Shown: positions 1 to 9,022 of the stretch, piece after piece | Numbering within the stretch: position 1 is the stretch's first letter | How the letters are laid out: every line of letters begins with the position of its first letter | Assembly (NCBI RefSeq): GCF_007859955.1 | Contig: NZ_SJPR01000004.1 | Coordinates: 1-64,000 of the forward strand | Direction: 5' to 3' | Origin: Botrimarina colliarenosi | Lineage (GTDB): Bacteria; Planctomycetota; Planctomycetia; Pirellulales; Lacipirellulaceae | Length of the DNA: 64,000 nt | Position numbers and translations under genes: made by a program | The notes under the pieces: model-generated | Database searches by the model: none | What the model was told of the DNA's origin: nothing | What the model saw: the letters and a program-made list of their open reading frames with translations, nothing else

Positions 1-2
1 TC

Positions 3-284
3 TCGCAAGTCCGCGAGTCGGCCATCTTCAGCGGCATTCCCTTGGTCGAGCGATTAAAAGAAGCCGAAGAACGCGCCTGCGGCGTCTGGGTCCTCAACAT
101 CGAAACCGGCGAGACGCTCGGCTTCTGCAAGTTCGAGGAAGGGGTGCAAGAGATCTTCGCCGTCGAAGTCTTGCCGGGCGTGCGGTTCCCCGACCTCGTG
201 AACCACGATGCCGAACTGGTCGGCAGAAGCTACGTCCTGGGCGACGCTGCGCTAGCTGACGTGCCTGAAGGCCTGCGAGCGTGA
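3..284 (+). CDS. TIGR03032/DUF4915-like protein, C-terminal part
   Basis: The window opens inside this gene; its frame is open from base 3 to the TGA at 282-284, so the true start lies upstream. About 93 C-terminal residues are visible. The segment with 'VWVLNIETGE' and 'VQEIFAVEVLPG' resembles the C-terminal end of the TIGR03032 (DUF4915) family, a conserved bacterial family of unproven function often found near TPR proteins or sulfotransferases. No catalytic motif can be assigned from this part. A short hairpin follows the stop. The family call rests on recalled similarity and is moderate. Confidence 0.6.
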   Translation, partial: SQVRESAIFSGIPLVERLKEAEERACGVWVLNIETGETLGFCKFEEGVQEIFAVEVLPGVRFPDLVNHDAELVGRSYVLGDAALADVPEGLRA

Positions 285-302
285 CGGCTTAGGCACGATT
301 GT

Positions 303-327
303 CAAACCGTTCTTGAGAGACGGTTTG
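303..327 (+). terminator. Putative stem-loop terminator after the first gene
   Basis: An 8-bp perfect stem (303-310 with 320-327) and 9-base loop lie 19 bases after the stop of the TIGR03032-like gene. No clear T run follows, so an intrinsic terminator is plausible but not certain. Confidence 0.35.
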
Positions 328-682
328 GGTAAGACCAAAATCGCCCTCCGCGAACACGACCTCAGCAAGTTCTGCAGATTGCTTCGTTGCCGAAGTTGCC
401 TCATCCGCTCGCAGGAAGCGATCTGGCCAAGGCGCCGAGGTGTCGATTCGCGGGCAGGACCTCGGCGAGTTGGCGTCAGGCGGAACTTGCCGAAACTGGT
501 CCAGCCGACCGCGTTTGGATTCGGCCTTTAGCCTCATCGGTCGATCCGACCGAATTCCGTTACGAGTCGCCCTATTGGATCACGGATCGTCATTTCCGAT
601 TCTCACTCGTCTAACCGGCGACGATGCTCGTTTCGACAGCCATGTTCACGGACGAGTCACGATCGGAAGGCATGCGGAGAAA

Positions 683-708
683 GCGGCGGGCCGTTGCCGG
701 CCCGCCGC
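683..708 (-). terminator. Strong GC hairpin, probable minus-strand terminator
   Basis: A perfect 11-bp GC-rich stem (683-693 with 698-708) encloses a 4-base loop. Read on the minus strand it is followed by TTTCT, as in an intrinsic terminator. It lies 245 bases beyond the stop of the minus-strand PEP-CTERM gene and could end its transcript, or that of a decayed gene in between. Confidence 0.45.
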
Positions 709-952
709 CTGTCGAAATCTTACGAGGCCTTCGTACAGGGCCAGCGCGAATTCAGGGCAAGATAGGTAGCCGCCCAGTTTTCCTCGTCTGTCTTGTCGGC
801 AGAGAGTCACTGCTGTACGCAATTCGCTCCGGTTGACGTTTGCATAGAGATCCGTCGAGCCGGATGCAAGACAAGCTGCGAAGGATTCCTTGTGACGCAG
901 CTTACGCAGTCATATCCAAAGTTAGCGCTGGCCCTGGGCCTTCGTAGCACGG

Positions 953-1603
953 CTATCTGCCACGGCGACGCACCGCTCCGATCCCGGCCAGGCCTGCAAG
1001 GCCCGCTGCGAAGCCCGTTGGTTCGGGGACAAACGTACCGCTGATCCCGTCGACCCGCAGGCCGGTTGGACCGGTGACGTTGTCGAAGACGAACTCGATT
1101 GTGTTGCCCGACCCATGGAAGAAATTCGATGCGCCGGTGATGGTGAACGGCGTCAGCGACGAGTGGCCAAGGGTCGACTGATTCGTCGGATTGCCGTTGA
1201 TCAAGATGTTGCTGTTGCCGTCGTCGGTCGCCCAGAGGCCATTTATGACGACGCTGTTCAAGTCGGCGTACGACGGGATCGTAAACGTGGTCTGGTACTT
1301 GAAGCTGCCGAGCCGGCCGTAGGCGTCACGTTGGGTGCTGACCCATCTCGAACCGCCGGGCCCGTTGACGTTGGCGACCCATGCAGGGAACGGGTAGCCG
1401 GGACTGTTGACGACCACGCCGGGTTGCGAGTCAGAGACGACGTAGTAGTGAGAGTCGGTCGCCCCGTTCCCCAGGGTGACGTGCGAGTTGTCGACGCCCG
1501 TGTTGTAGAGGTCGGTGATCGTCGCGGCGTCCGCGGAAGTCGTTGCCAAGACGGCAGTCAGGGTGGTGAGCAACTTGGCGGCAATCAGCTTGCGAATGTT
1601 CAT
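953..1603 (-). CDS. PEP-CTERM sorting-domain protein
   Basis: This 216-residue protein has an N-terminal signal peptide ('MNIRKLIAAKLL' through a cleavage-like 'TSADAA'). The mature region is rich in G, N, S and T, and the C-terminus is a PEP-CTERM tail: 'VPEPTGF', a short hydrophobic helix, then 'RRRGR'. Such tails target proteins for exosortase processing and retention at the surface. The open frame extends upstream, but the ATG at 1603 is chosen because AAGGA lies eight bases before it and the signal peptide starts there. The core has a beta-rich look with 'DGNSNILINGNP', common in planctomycete secreted proteins. Substrate and role are unknown. It is followed in the direction of transcription by a long non-coding stretch. 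Confidence 0.8.
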   Translation of the reverse strand: MNIRKLIAAKLLTTLTAVLATTSADAATITDLYNTGVDNSHVTLGNGATDSHYYVVSDSQPGVVVNSPGYPFPAWVANVNGPGGSRWVSTQRDAYGRLGSFKYQTTFTIPSYADLNSVVINGLWATDDGNSNILINGNPTNQSTLGHSSLTPFTITGASNFFHGSGNTIEFVFDNVTGPTGLRVDGISGTFVPEPTGFAAGLAGLAGIGAVRRRGR

Positions 1604-1674
1604 GATTGGTTCCTTGGGTTCGAGACCGGTGAGCGGAAGTGTTGGCAGCGTGAGCGTTGGGCTAACGGACTCAG

Positions 1675-2421
1675 TCAAACGCGAGCTTGAGCTTCGGCTC
1701 CGCGAGATGCCTCGTCGTCCCAGCGGCGGCGGAGTTGACAGATCGCCGCGCCGCAAAGAGCGAGGCCGACCAGCGGCAACGCGACCGGCTCGGGGACGCT
1801 AGTCGGATACTCCGCGACGCGGATCGCGAACTGGCCCGAAAGAAAATCACTGGCCATCTGTGACGTCATCGTGCCGGTGAAGAACAGCTCTTTGCGGATA
1901 TCGACGTCCGTGCCGGGCACGAGCGGGTCGAAGAAAAAGTCGACCTTCGGCCCAGACTGGCTGATGGTCAGATTCGTCGGGCCGACGACGCCGGGCGTCG
2001 AGATCGAAACGACTCCCCACTGCCAGTCGGGCGTAAGGATCTCTTCATGCCAGTCGGTCCACGCCGGGCCGCCGGCGCCGACCGTCAGGTACTCGTTGAG
2101 CGTCAGAATCGGCTGGGCGAGGAACTGGTTCAGGTCCCACATGTCGACCGTGCCGTCGGCGTTCTGGTCAGGGTCGGGCCGGAGCCATTTCTCGAAGGCG
2201 CCGGCGCCAGTCGCGTAGTCCACCTGGACCCGGTTGAGCGGCGAGCCAAAGTCGAATTCGTAGGTCAACGGGTCCTGGGGGACCGGGACGACGATCGGCG
2301 GGACCGGCGAGCCGCCCGGCCCGGAGGTGATCGGCCCGATCTGAGCCTGGGCGCCAGCAGCAGCGAGCACCAAGCCCAGGGCGAGCGAAGCAGCGAAGCA
2401 GCGTTGTACGAGCGGTTTCAT
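1675..2421 (-). CDS. PEP-CTERM protein with dockerin-like calcium loop
   Basis: This 248-residue protein starts at the ATG at 2421, preceded by AAGGAG, although the frame is open further upstream. It has a signal peptide ('MKPLVQRCFAASLAL' ending near 'AGAQAQ'), a loop resembling a dockerin type I or EF-hand calcium site ('DQNADGTVDMWDLNQF', roughly residues 88-103), a beta-rich core, and a PEP-CTERM end ('VPEPVALPLVGLAL' then 'RRRW'). The extra 14 residues after the arginine cluster are slightly longer than usual. It lies 71 bases upstream of the other minus-strand PEP-CTERM gene, so the two may share a transcript. It is probably a secreted surface protein with unknown ligand. Confidence 0.8.
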   Translation of the reverse strand: MKPLVQRCFAASLALGLVLAAAGAQAQIGPITSGPGGSPVPPIVVPVPQDPLTYEFDFGSPLNRVQVDYATGAGAFEKWLRPDPDQNADGTVDMWDLNQFLAQPILTLNEYLTVGAGGPAWTDWHEEILTPDWQWGVVSISTPGVVGPTNLTISQSGPKVDFFFDPLVPGTDVDIRKELFFTGTMTSQMASDFLSGQFAIRVAEYPTSVPEPVALPLVGLALCGAAICQLRRRWDDEASRGAEAQARV

Positions 2422-2704
2422 CGGAGACTCCTTAAGGTGGAAGGGATGGGGGTGTGTCGTTGCTCCCACCCACCACATCGCGACGACGGCGACCGGGTAG
2501 ACACGGCCGGCAGAAAAAAGTCGCTTTGGCTCCAAAAGCCCTACCAGCGCGGATTTCCGGCCTTCGGGAGACGGTTTCGTTGAGTCCGTCTGAGCAAGTC
2601 TCTAGACTGTGGCCGCAGGAGTGTCCCTTCTCAGCGGCCTTGCGGCGATTCTTACGACGACGGGGGACTGGCCCCCGGAGGTTCCCTTTCGTGAGACGGT
2701 CACC

Positions 2705-5700
2705 ATGACCCCGCGATCCATGCGTCGCTCGATACTTGCCGGCGTTGCCGTCGTCACGGCGGCGCTCTTGGCGACGGCCCCGGCGGGCGCCAACTCGCCG
2801 TCGGCTCGGTTCTGGTTTTCACTCTCTCCGACGCAGCCTTACGAGTTCACGTCGTACGGCCCGCTCGGCGCCCAGCCGGGGGCGCCTCGGATGGAGCTGA
2901 TCGAGAACACGAGCGGGTCGATCTACCTTTGGGCGCGTCCACAAACCGACCTCAGCAATCAATTGCTTCGGCTGCAGAACATCTCGTTGAACTTGGTCCT
3001 CGACGGCAATACATCGCCGGCGATTGAAATCGACGATGTGCTAATCAACAATCCGCCGAGCGACAGCGTCGCCACGAACAACCGCTTCGCCGTCGTCGTC
3101 GACTCCGCACACCAACAAATGGTCGATGCGGGCGGCGAGACCAAGGTCTATCCCGTTGTCTCGTCGAGTGGCGTTACCCGGTTCGGCGGGTTTACCGTGA
3201 CGTCCCCCACGGCGACAACGGGAATCGGTCCTGTTTGCACGGGCGACTGCCTGGGCGGGCCGACAGAGCCGGCGTGGCTGTTGGCGCGGATCGATCTCAC
3301 GGGTCAAGCGGCCGGCATGGTGCAGGGGTCGCTGCAAGTCGGCAGCATGGCGATCACCCACGAGGGTGAGACAACGCCGTTTACTAAGGTGCGGTTCGGC
3401 GCTGATCCTAAACTCTACGAAGCCGCTACACAGCGCGAGATGACACTCGACGTTACGCCGGAGGTCGAGCTGCTCGTCGTCGATTCGCTCGCCGGCGACT
3501 ACAACCACGACAACCGAGTCGACGCGGCCGACTATACCGCGTGGCGCGACACCTATGGCGCCACTGGCGCCAATCTCCCCGCCGACAGCGACGGCGACCT
3601 GCAAATTGGGCCGGGTGACTACGGCGTGTGGCGTGCCACTTATGGCTCCGTCAGTGGCTGCGCCAACGCGGTGCCCGAACCAACGCCGCTGGTCCTGGCA
3701 GCGCTGATCGCCGTGGCCACCGCGGTTGGGCTACGGCGTGTTCCTCGCACGGCGCTGTTAGCGGCAGCCGTCGCCATGGGACATGCGACCGAAGCGCGTG
3801 CCGTTTTGCTCGACGCGAATTGGAATTTCGTCGGCGACGGCAACTGGTCGAACTCTTTCAATTGGGATACGCCGACTGCCCCCAACAACGGCGCCGACAC
3901 CTACGACGTGATGATCGGGCCACTCTTCGCTTTTCCCTATGCCGTGACGGTCGACGTGCCTGTGACGATCGATGGCCTTTCCGTCGCCGACCCCGACGCG
4001 ACGCTCGACATTCAGAACAGCTCTTTCGTTGTTAACAGCACGCTCGACCCGTTCATCGGCGTGCTGAAGCTGAGTGGCGCAATGGCGAGCCTCGAGTCGG
4101 TCTCCGGAGATCCGGTCGTCATCGAGCAGTCGCTCTTGTCGGAGGCAGGCTCGGGATTGTTGAATGCGGCTTCGTTGACCAATAACAGTCTCATCCATGT
4201 CACTAGCGGGGCGCTGTCAGTCTTCACTGGCGGCTCGATCCAAAACAACAACGAATTCCAGGTAGACGCCGGGGCAGAGCTGAACCTGCTCCCAGGCGTG
4301 GCCTACGCACACACCGGTCCGGCGGTGCTGCGAGGATCGGGAACTTTCGCGGTCGATAGCGATGCAAGCGGCAGCATCGACCTGTTCGACACCTTCACCA
4401 ATGGCGCCCTCGTCAGCCCGGGAAACTCGCCCGGCATCCTGACGATCGCCGGCAACTATACGCAGACTACGTCAGGGACGCTCGAGATCGAGATTACGGG
4501 CCTCACTGCCGGCTCGAAGCACGACCGCCTAGATGTGGGAAGCGGCGCCACGCTGGCGGGGCAGCTCGATCTGGCGATCAGTTCATTCACGCCGTCGGCG
4601 AGCACGGAGATTACGATCCTGACCGCCGGCGCGACCGTCTCAGGCGGCTTCGACTACGTCCATGTCACGGGGCTCCCTTCGACCGTCGCGCAGCGAGTGG
4701 TCTACAACGCTAGCGACGTGCGTGTGCAGTTCGTTGCGACATCGACGCCGACCTTTACCGCGACAGGTACCGGCGCGAGCTGGTCCACAGCGTTCGGCGG
4801 TTCGGCCCCCGACAGCACGAGCATCGTCACCCTCTTCACCAACGTCCCGGGCGGGGCGGATCAGACGGTTACCGTGTCGGCGCCGACTGTCGGGACGGTC
4901 CCAAACGCGGCGCACTCTCTGCTACTAAGCGACACGACGGACAACATCACGCTCGCGATCAGCAACACCTACCTGTCGGTTTCTACGACGACGACCATCG
5001 GTCTGAACGGCGCCTTGGAACTGGTTGGAACAAGCCTGCTGGCGACCGAGTCGCTCGCGGTCCAAGGGGGCGGTCGCTTCGCCGGCGGTGGGGATGTCGT
5101 CGGCGATGTCGCCGTCGGTTTCACCGGCGCCGGCGTGGCGTCGTTCGACCCGGTCAATTCGCTGCAAGTCACCGGTGATTACGCACAGGCAGCCACAGGC
5201 CGCCTCGCGATCGAGATTCCCGGCGACCCGCTCAGCGGCAACGACAACTTGACGGTCACGGGCAATGTCGCGCTCGGCGGCATTTTGGAGATCGACGCCA
5301 CGGATCTGACCAACCCGGAGTTCACGCCCGGCGCTGCCTACGATCTGGTGTACTACGAGGGCTCCCTTTCGGGCGAATTCGACCGGGTCAATGTCGTCGG
5401 GCGGGACGACATCTACTTCGAGATCGACTACGGCTCCGGGACCAGCAATTCGGAGGCTTTTGCCCGGTCGTTGTCTGCCGAGCTTTCGAGCTTGGAAGTC
5501 GCATCGGCGACCGGGTACTATCGCGGTGACGGCGACAACGACGGCGACATCGACCAGTACGACGCTCAGGTCTTCGCCGCGATGCTGCTCGACAACGAGT
5601 TGGACACGTTTACCTACATTGAGAACTCGCAGTCGAAAGTCGCAGCCGCCAGCTTCATCGACGCTTTCGACTTTGTCGAGTTGACGACGGGCTTGCGCGT

Positions 5701-5896
5701 GGTCGACTTCTACGACATCCCCCGCTTTGCTCAAGCGCTCGCCGACTTCCAGGGACAGTCGCTGGCTACCGCCTACGCAACGATCGACGCGGCGATTGTC
5801 GAGGCCCAGCTGCGTGCCTCCGTCCCCGAACCTGGCGCCGCCTGGCTGTTGGCCGCGACCTGCCTGCTTGGCCTTCCGTTCGGGAGATCACGATGA
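2705..5896 (+). CDS. Double PEP-CTERM protein, two secreted modules fused
   Basis: This frame codes for 1063 residues and looks like two exported proteins joined end to end. Module 1 has a signal peptide ('MRRSILAGVAVV', cleavage near 'PAGANS'), a beta-rich body, a dockerin-like pair ('NRVDAADYTAWRD') near residues 266-305, and a complete PEP-CTERM tail from residue 323 ('VPEPTPLVLAALIAV', then 'LRR'). Immediately after comes a second signal-peptide-like segment ('RTALLAAAVAMG' ending 'EARA'). Module 2 has autotransporter-like beta repeats ('PGNSPGILTIAGNY' type), a calcium-loop segment ('GDGDNDGDIDQYDA') and a second PEP-CTERM from residue 1040. The ATG at 2705 or 2720 could be the start; neither has a strong Shine-Dalgarno. 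The stop overlaps the next gene's start as ATGA. The fusion could reflect a lost stop codon or a real polyprotein. Confidence 0.75.
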   Translation: MTPRSMRRSILAGVAVVTAALLATAPAGANSPSARFWFSLSPTQPYEFTSYGPLGAQPGAPRMELIENTSGSIYLWARPQTDLSNQLLRLQNISLNLVLDGNTSPAIEIDDVLINNPPSDSVATNNRFAVVVDSAHQQMVDAGGETKVYPVVSSSGVTRFGGFTVTSPTATTGIGPVCTGDCLGGPTEPAWLLARIDLTGQAAGMVQGSLQVGSMAITHEGETTPFTKVRFGADPKLYEAATQREMTLDVTPEVELLVVDSLAGDYNHDNRVDAADYTAWRDTYGATGANLPADSDGDLQIGPGDYGVWRATYGSVSGCANAVPEPTPLVLAALIAVATAVGLRRVPRTALLAAAVAMGHATEARAVLLDANWNFVGDGNWSNSFNWDTPTAPNNGADTYDVMIGPLFAFPYAVTVDVPVTIDGLSVADPDATLDIQNSSFVVNSTLDPFIGVLKLSGAMASLESVSGDPVVIEQSLLSEAGSGLLNAASLTNNSLIHVTSGALSVFTGGSIQNNNEFQVDAGAELNLLPGVAYAHTGPAVLRGSGTFAVDSDASGSIDLFDTFTNGALVSPGNSPGILTIAGNYTQTTSGTLEIEITGLTAGSKHDRLDVGSGATLAGQLDLAISSFTPSASTEITILTAGATVSGGFDYVHVTGLPSTVAQRVVYNASDVRVQFVATSTPTFTATGTGASWSTAFGGSAPDSTSIVTLFTNVPGGADQTVTVSAPTVGTVPNAAHSLLLSDTTDNITLAISNTYLSVSTTTTIGLNGALELVGTSLLATESLAVQGGGRFAGGGDVVGDVAVGFTGAGVASFDPVNSLQVTGDYAQAATGRLAIEIPGDPLSGNDNLTVTGNVALGGILEIDATDLTNPEFTPGAAYDLVYYEGSLSGEFDRVNVVGRDDIYFEIDYGSGTSNSEAFARSLSAELSSLEVASATGYYRGDGDNDGDIDQYDAQVFAAMLLDNELDTFTYIENSQSKVAAASFIDAFDFVELTTGLRVVDFYDIPRFAQALADFQGQSLATAYATIDAAIVEAQLRASVPEPGAAWLLAATCLLGLPFGRSR

Positions 5897-6816
5897 GCCG
5901 ACGGCGCCACAGCGGCCGGGTTGCGACGGAGGCGTTTACGCTCATCGAGCTGCTCGTCGTGGTGGCCATTATCGGCGTGCTGGTCGCCCTGCTGTTGCCG
6001 GCGGTGCAAGCCGCCCGCGAGGCGGCGCGGCGGGCCGAGTGTACGAACCTACTGCGGCAACAAGCGGTCGCGCTGCAGAGCTACCACGCCCAGCACCAAG
6101 TCTTCCCTCCCGGCGGACGGATCCACGATGTGTCGGCCCAGAGCGGCGTCAGTTGGCGCGTGCTGGTGCTCCCGCACCTGGAGGAGCCGTCGCTCTACAA
6201 CCGGATCGGCCCCACGCCCAACGGCGGCGCCACGACGTGGTCGCCGCAGTCGGAAATGCCCGCGCTCTTCCGCTGCCCCTCGGCAGAGCCGGCGGTGATG
6301 GGGATTTCAACGCTGCAATTGGCGGACTACTGGGGCGTCGGCGGCGCCGCCCGGCCCGGTGAAGGCCTCGCCTTGGAGCAAACCGTTTGTGGCGACCTCG
6401 ACGCGAACGGCGTCCTCTACCCGGGCAGCAAAACGCGCATCGGTATGATCGAGGATGGCACGTCGCACTCCCTGGCGCTCGGCGAACGCATCTATGCTTT
6501 CCGCCCCTGGATGACCGGCGCCACCGCAGCAGGTAACCCGACCTACAAGATCTGCTCGGAGTCCGCGAACCAGATCCGTTACCCAATAAACGCCGACCAC
6601 CTGCAATTCGGCTTCTATATCGGGCACAACCCGCTCCCGGCCGGCGGCGTGCGGTCGATGTTGCTCAACAATCTGCCGTTCGGCAGTAACCACTCGGGCG
6701 GCGCCAACTTCGCATTGGCGGACGGCAGCGTACACTTCGTGACCGACTCGATCGATTTCACCTTGCTGGGCGACCTCGCGACAATCGCAGGAGGCGAAGT
6801 CAGTCAGCTGCCTTAG
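5893..6816 (+). CDS. DUF1559 pseudopilin-like protein
   Basis: This 307-residue protein has a type II/IV prepilin N-terminus: a short basic leader, then 'FTLIELLVVVAIIGVLVALL' with Glu at +5, followed by the 'LLPAVQAAREAARR' motif typical of planctomycete DUF1559 proteins. The C-terminus carries the family signature 'SNHSGGANFALADGSVHF'. DUF1559 proteins are hugely expanded in planctomycetes and are thought to be pseudopilins of a secretion or surface system; the function is unproven. Translation is coupled to the PEP-CTERM fusion gene by the ATGA overlap at 5893-5896. Its 3' end overlaps the convergent kinase gene by 17 bases. Confidence 0.9.
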   Translation: MSRRRHSGRVATEAFTLIELLVVVAIIGVLVALLLPAVQAAREAARRAECTNLLRQQAVALQSYHAQHQVFPPGGRIHDVSAQSGVSWRVLVLPHLEEPSLYNRIGPTPNGGATTWSPQSEMPALFRCPSAEPAVMGISTLQLADYWGVGGAARPGEGLALEQTVCGDLDANGVLYPGSKTRIGMIEDGTSHSLALGERIYAFRPWMTGATAAGNPTYKICSESANQIRYPINADHLQFGFYIGHNPLPAGGVRSMLLNNLPFGSNHSGGANFALADGSVHFVTDSIDFTLLGDLATIAGGEVSQLP

Positions 6817-9022
6817 AAGCTGGGGAGGCCTGATCGACTTCGAGCAGCGGCGCCTCGTCGCCGGCAAGTTGTGAAGCCAACTCGTAAAGTTCTTCGACCG
6901 AGCGAGGCCACAGCTCAGCGAGCCGACGCTCTGCGTCGCGGGCGGCAAGCAGGTCGTCCCTCGCGGTGGGAAAACCCGCCGCTGTCGCCGACCGTAGATC
7001 GGCGTTGAGTTTCGCTGCCTGCAGGAAGGCGTCATCGGGAAACTCTTGGGCAATCTCTTGTGCAGTCCGGTAAGACTTCGCTGCCCACTGGCGCGAGTCC
7101 TTGCTATCGGACGAAGCTGTCAGACGAGCGAGCCGCTCGTAAGCCGACCGCAACGCCTCCGCGAGGGGCAGCGAGCGCGGCCGGGCGACGCGCATACGCT
7201 CCAGTGGGCTAATCGCCGCCTTGATGTTGGCGACCGCATCGTTGAGGCGCCCTGCCGCTTCGCAAAGGATCCCGAGCGTCAGGTAACGCTGGGCCACGCG
7301 GAGATCCGATTCCTCGACTTCGGCGGGCGTTCTGAGCGCGTCCTCACGCTGCTGCAGTAAAGCCTGTTGGAGTCGCTTCATCGGCGGGCGATTCGCTTCC
7401 GGCGGCCACAGATCGCTGGGCTCGACGCGACCTTCCCAGGCGTCGAGTTGTCTTTGAAGCTGTGCGTTGGCGGCTCGGTAATCGCGCGCCTCGTCGCCGA
7501 TCTGCTGGATCAACCCGTCCTTCTCGGTAACCAATTCCGCAAGCCGGGTGCGCTGCCTCTCGATCAGCATGGCCGCCGCCGGGCCCGTCACGGCCAAGAA
7601 GAGCAACAGCCCGAGCGCCGCCGCGCGATACGGGTTGCGCGCACACCAGCGAATCAGCCGCTCTGTCGGCGGCAGCGGCCGGGCGCGGATCGGCACGTTG
7701 CCGAGCCAACGCCGCAGGTCCTCGGCGACCTCTTGGGCGGTCTGGTAACGGCGCCCCGGCTCGCGCTCCAGGCACTTTGCGGCGATCGTCGCCAGGTCGA
7801 GCGGCGTCTGCCAGTTCAGCTTACGCGCCGTTGGGGCGTCCTCGGTCAGGCGCTGCTGCACCTGCATCTGGGCGTTGCCGCGAAACGGCAGCTCGCCGGT
7901 CAGCATCTCGAAGAGCATGACGCCGAGCGAATAGACATCGGTCCGTCGGTCGGCCCACGCGGCGCGGCCGCCTGCCTGCTCGGGCGACATGTAAGCAGGC
8001 GTCCCGAGCACCTGTCCGTCGACCGTCATCGTGACCTCTTCTACCTCGCGCTTCGCGAGGCCGAAGTCCATCAGCCGCGGCGTCACCTGAGCGTCGAGCA
8101 TCACGTTCGACGGCTTCAGGTCGCGATGCACGACGCCTCGCCGGTGAGCGTGTTCAAGTCCGTCGGCGATCGCGGCGCCGATCTCCGCTGCCTCGCGGAA
8201 CGAGGGACGGCCGGTCGTCAGGTAGTCGCGTACCGAGACGCCGCGCACGAGGTCGCTGACGATGAAGACCACGTCGCCATCGCGACCCACCTCGTGCACC
8301 GGCACGATGTTCGGGTGGCTGAGTTGGGCCGCCGAGCGGGCCTCGCGGAGGAACTGCTCGACCTCATCGTCCGAGAGCTGTCCGCGGCGGGGGATCTTGA
8401 TCGCGACCGTGCGGTCCAGCTCGGTATCACGCGCCTTCCAGACCGTGCCGAACGCCCCCACGCCGAGCCGCGACACCAGCTCGAAGCGGTCGACCTTCTG
8501 CAGCTTGTGCGCCGCCCGCGTCTCTTGCGTTTGGTCGACGAGGCTGAAACGGCTGCCGCAGACGGTGCAGTCGATAGCGTCGAGTGGCGTGTCGCCCACC
8601 AGTTCGACGTGGTTGCTGCAGTGCGGGCAGCGGAGTCGCAGGCCACGCGATCGGCTCCGAGAGCGAGCATTCGCCGCCCGTTGCGACGACGACTTGAAAA
8701 GCACCGTCGCTCGCTGTTGAAGTGCCTCGTCGAGCGCACCGGCGTAGGGGGGCGGCAGGTCGGCGTTGAGATCGCGGAGACGGCCCGTGGCGTCGGAGAT
8801 CCCATGCGACTCGAGCCGCTCGAGCGCTACGCCCAGCAGCTCGTTGAACAAACGTTGGCGGAGTTTCTCCGGAACCCGACCGAGAAACGGCCCGAAGGGC
8901 GGCAGCGCGCCGTCGCGTGTCTGCCGGTCGTACTCGTCGCAGATCGAGTCGATCAGCCGCGTCGCTTCGAGACGCTCGTTGGCGCCCGGCGGCTGATCGT
9001 GGCTGCCGTGCAGGTCAGACAC
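6800..9022 (-). CDS. Hanks-type serine/threonine protein kinase with zinc ribbon
   Basis: This 740-residue membrane kinase has an N-terminal helical region (1-120), a zinc-ribbon-like segment (C132, C135, C152, C155) and a complete kinase domain from about 180 to 445. Visible kinase motifs are the glycine loop 'GVGAFGTV' (187-194), K209, the catalytic 'HRDLKPSN' with D301, DFG (319-321) and 'GTPAYMSPEQ'. One membrane helix lies near 467-486, followed by a helical, TPR-like C-terminal region that is probably extracytoplasmic. The start is a GTG inside the end of the sigma-factor gene (8-base overlap), so the two are co-translated. This ECF-plus-kinase pairing is typical of planctomycetes and suggests a signalling unit. 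The target is unknown; the flanking secretome genes are candidates. Confidence 0.92.
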   Translation of the reverse strand: MSDLHGSHDQPPGANERLEATRLIDSICDEYDRQTRDGALPPFGPFLGRVPEKLRQRLFNELLGVALERLESHGISDATGRLRDLNADLPPPYAGALDEALQQRATVLFKSSSQRAANARSRSRSRGLRLRCPHCSNHVELVGDTPLDAIDCTVCGSRFSLVDQTQETRAAHKLQKVDRFELVSRLGVGAFGTVWKARDTELDRTVAIKIPRRGQLSDDEVEQFLREARSAAQLSHPNIVPVHEVGRDGDVVFIVSDLVRGVSVRDYLTTGRPSFREAAEIGAAIADGLEHAHRRGVVHRDLKPSNVMLDAQVTPRLMDFGLAKREVEEVTMTVDGQVLGTPAYMSPEQAGGRAAWADRRTDVYSLGVMLFEMLTGELPFRGNAQMQVQQRLTEDAPTARKLNWQTPLDLATIAAKCLEREPGRRYQTAQEVAEDLRRWLGNVPIRARPLPPTERLIRWCARNPYRAAALGLLLFLAVTGPAAAMLIERQRTRLAELVTEKDGLIQQIGDEARDYRAANAQLQRQLDAWEGRVEPSDLWPPEANRPPMKRLQQALLQQREDALRTPAEVEESDLRVAQRYLTLGILCEAAGRLNDAVANIKAAISPLERMRVARPRSLPLAEALRSAYERLARLTASSDSKDSRQWAAKSYRTAQEIAQEFPDDAFLQAAKLNADLRSATAAGFPTARDDLLAARDAERRLAELWPRSVEELYELASQLAGDEAPLLEVDQASPASKAAD

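Larger units (their letters stand above)
285..952. other. Intergenic stretch with no convincing gene
   Basis: These 668 bases hold only short overlapping open frames with no recognisable protein pattern. The supported content is two hairpins (303-327 and 683-708). On the minus strand, 710-900 shows protein-like stretches in two different frames separated by stops, which might be a decayed gene tail, but I could not identify a family. I see nothing else here. Confidence 0.5.

Noticed and set aside
710..930. Possible decayed gene on the minus strand with protein-like stretches in two frames
   Set aside because: No start, no recognisable family, and the frames are separated by stops; it could be chance in GC-rich DNA.
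1115..1690. Plus-strand open frame of 191 codons opposite the first PEP-CTERM gene
   Set aside because: Antisense shadow of a protein with a clear signal peptide and sorting tail.
3776..5896. Independent gene starting at the internal ATG after the first PEP-CTERM signal
   Set aside because: No Shine-Dalgarno lies before the ATG and it falls inside the signal-peptide helix; kept as part of the fused frame.
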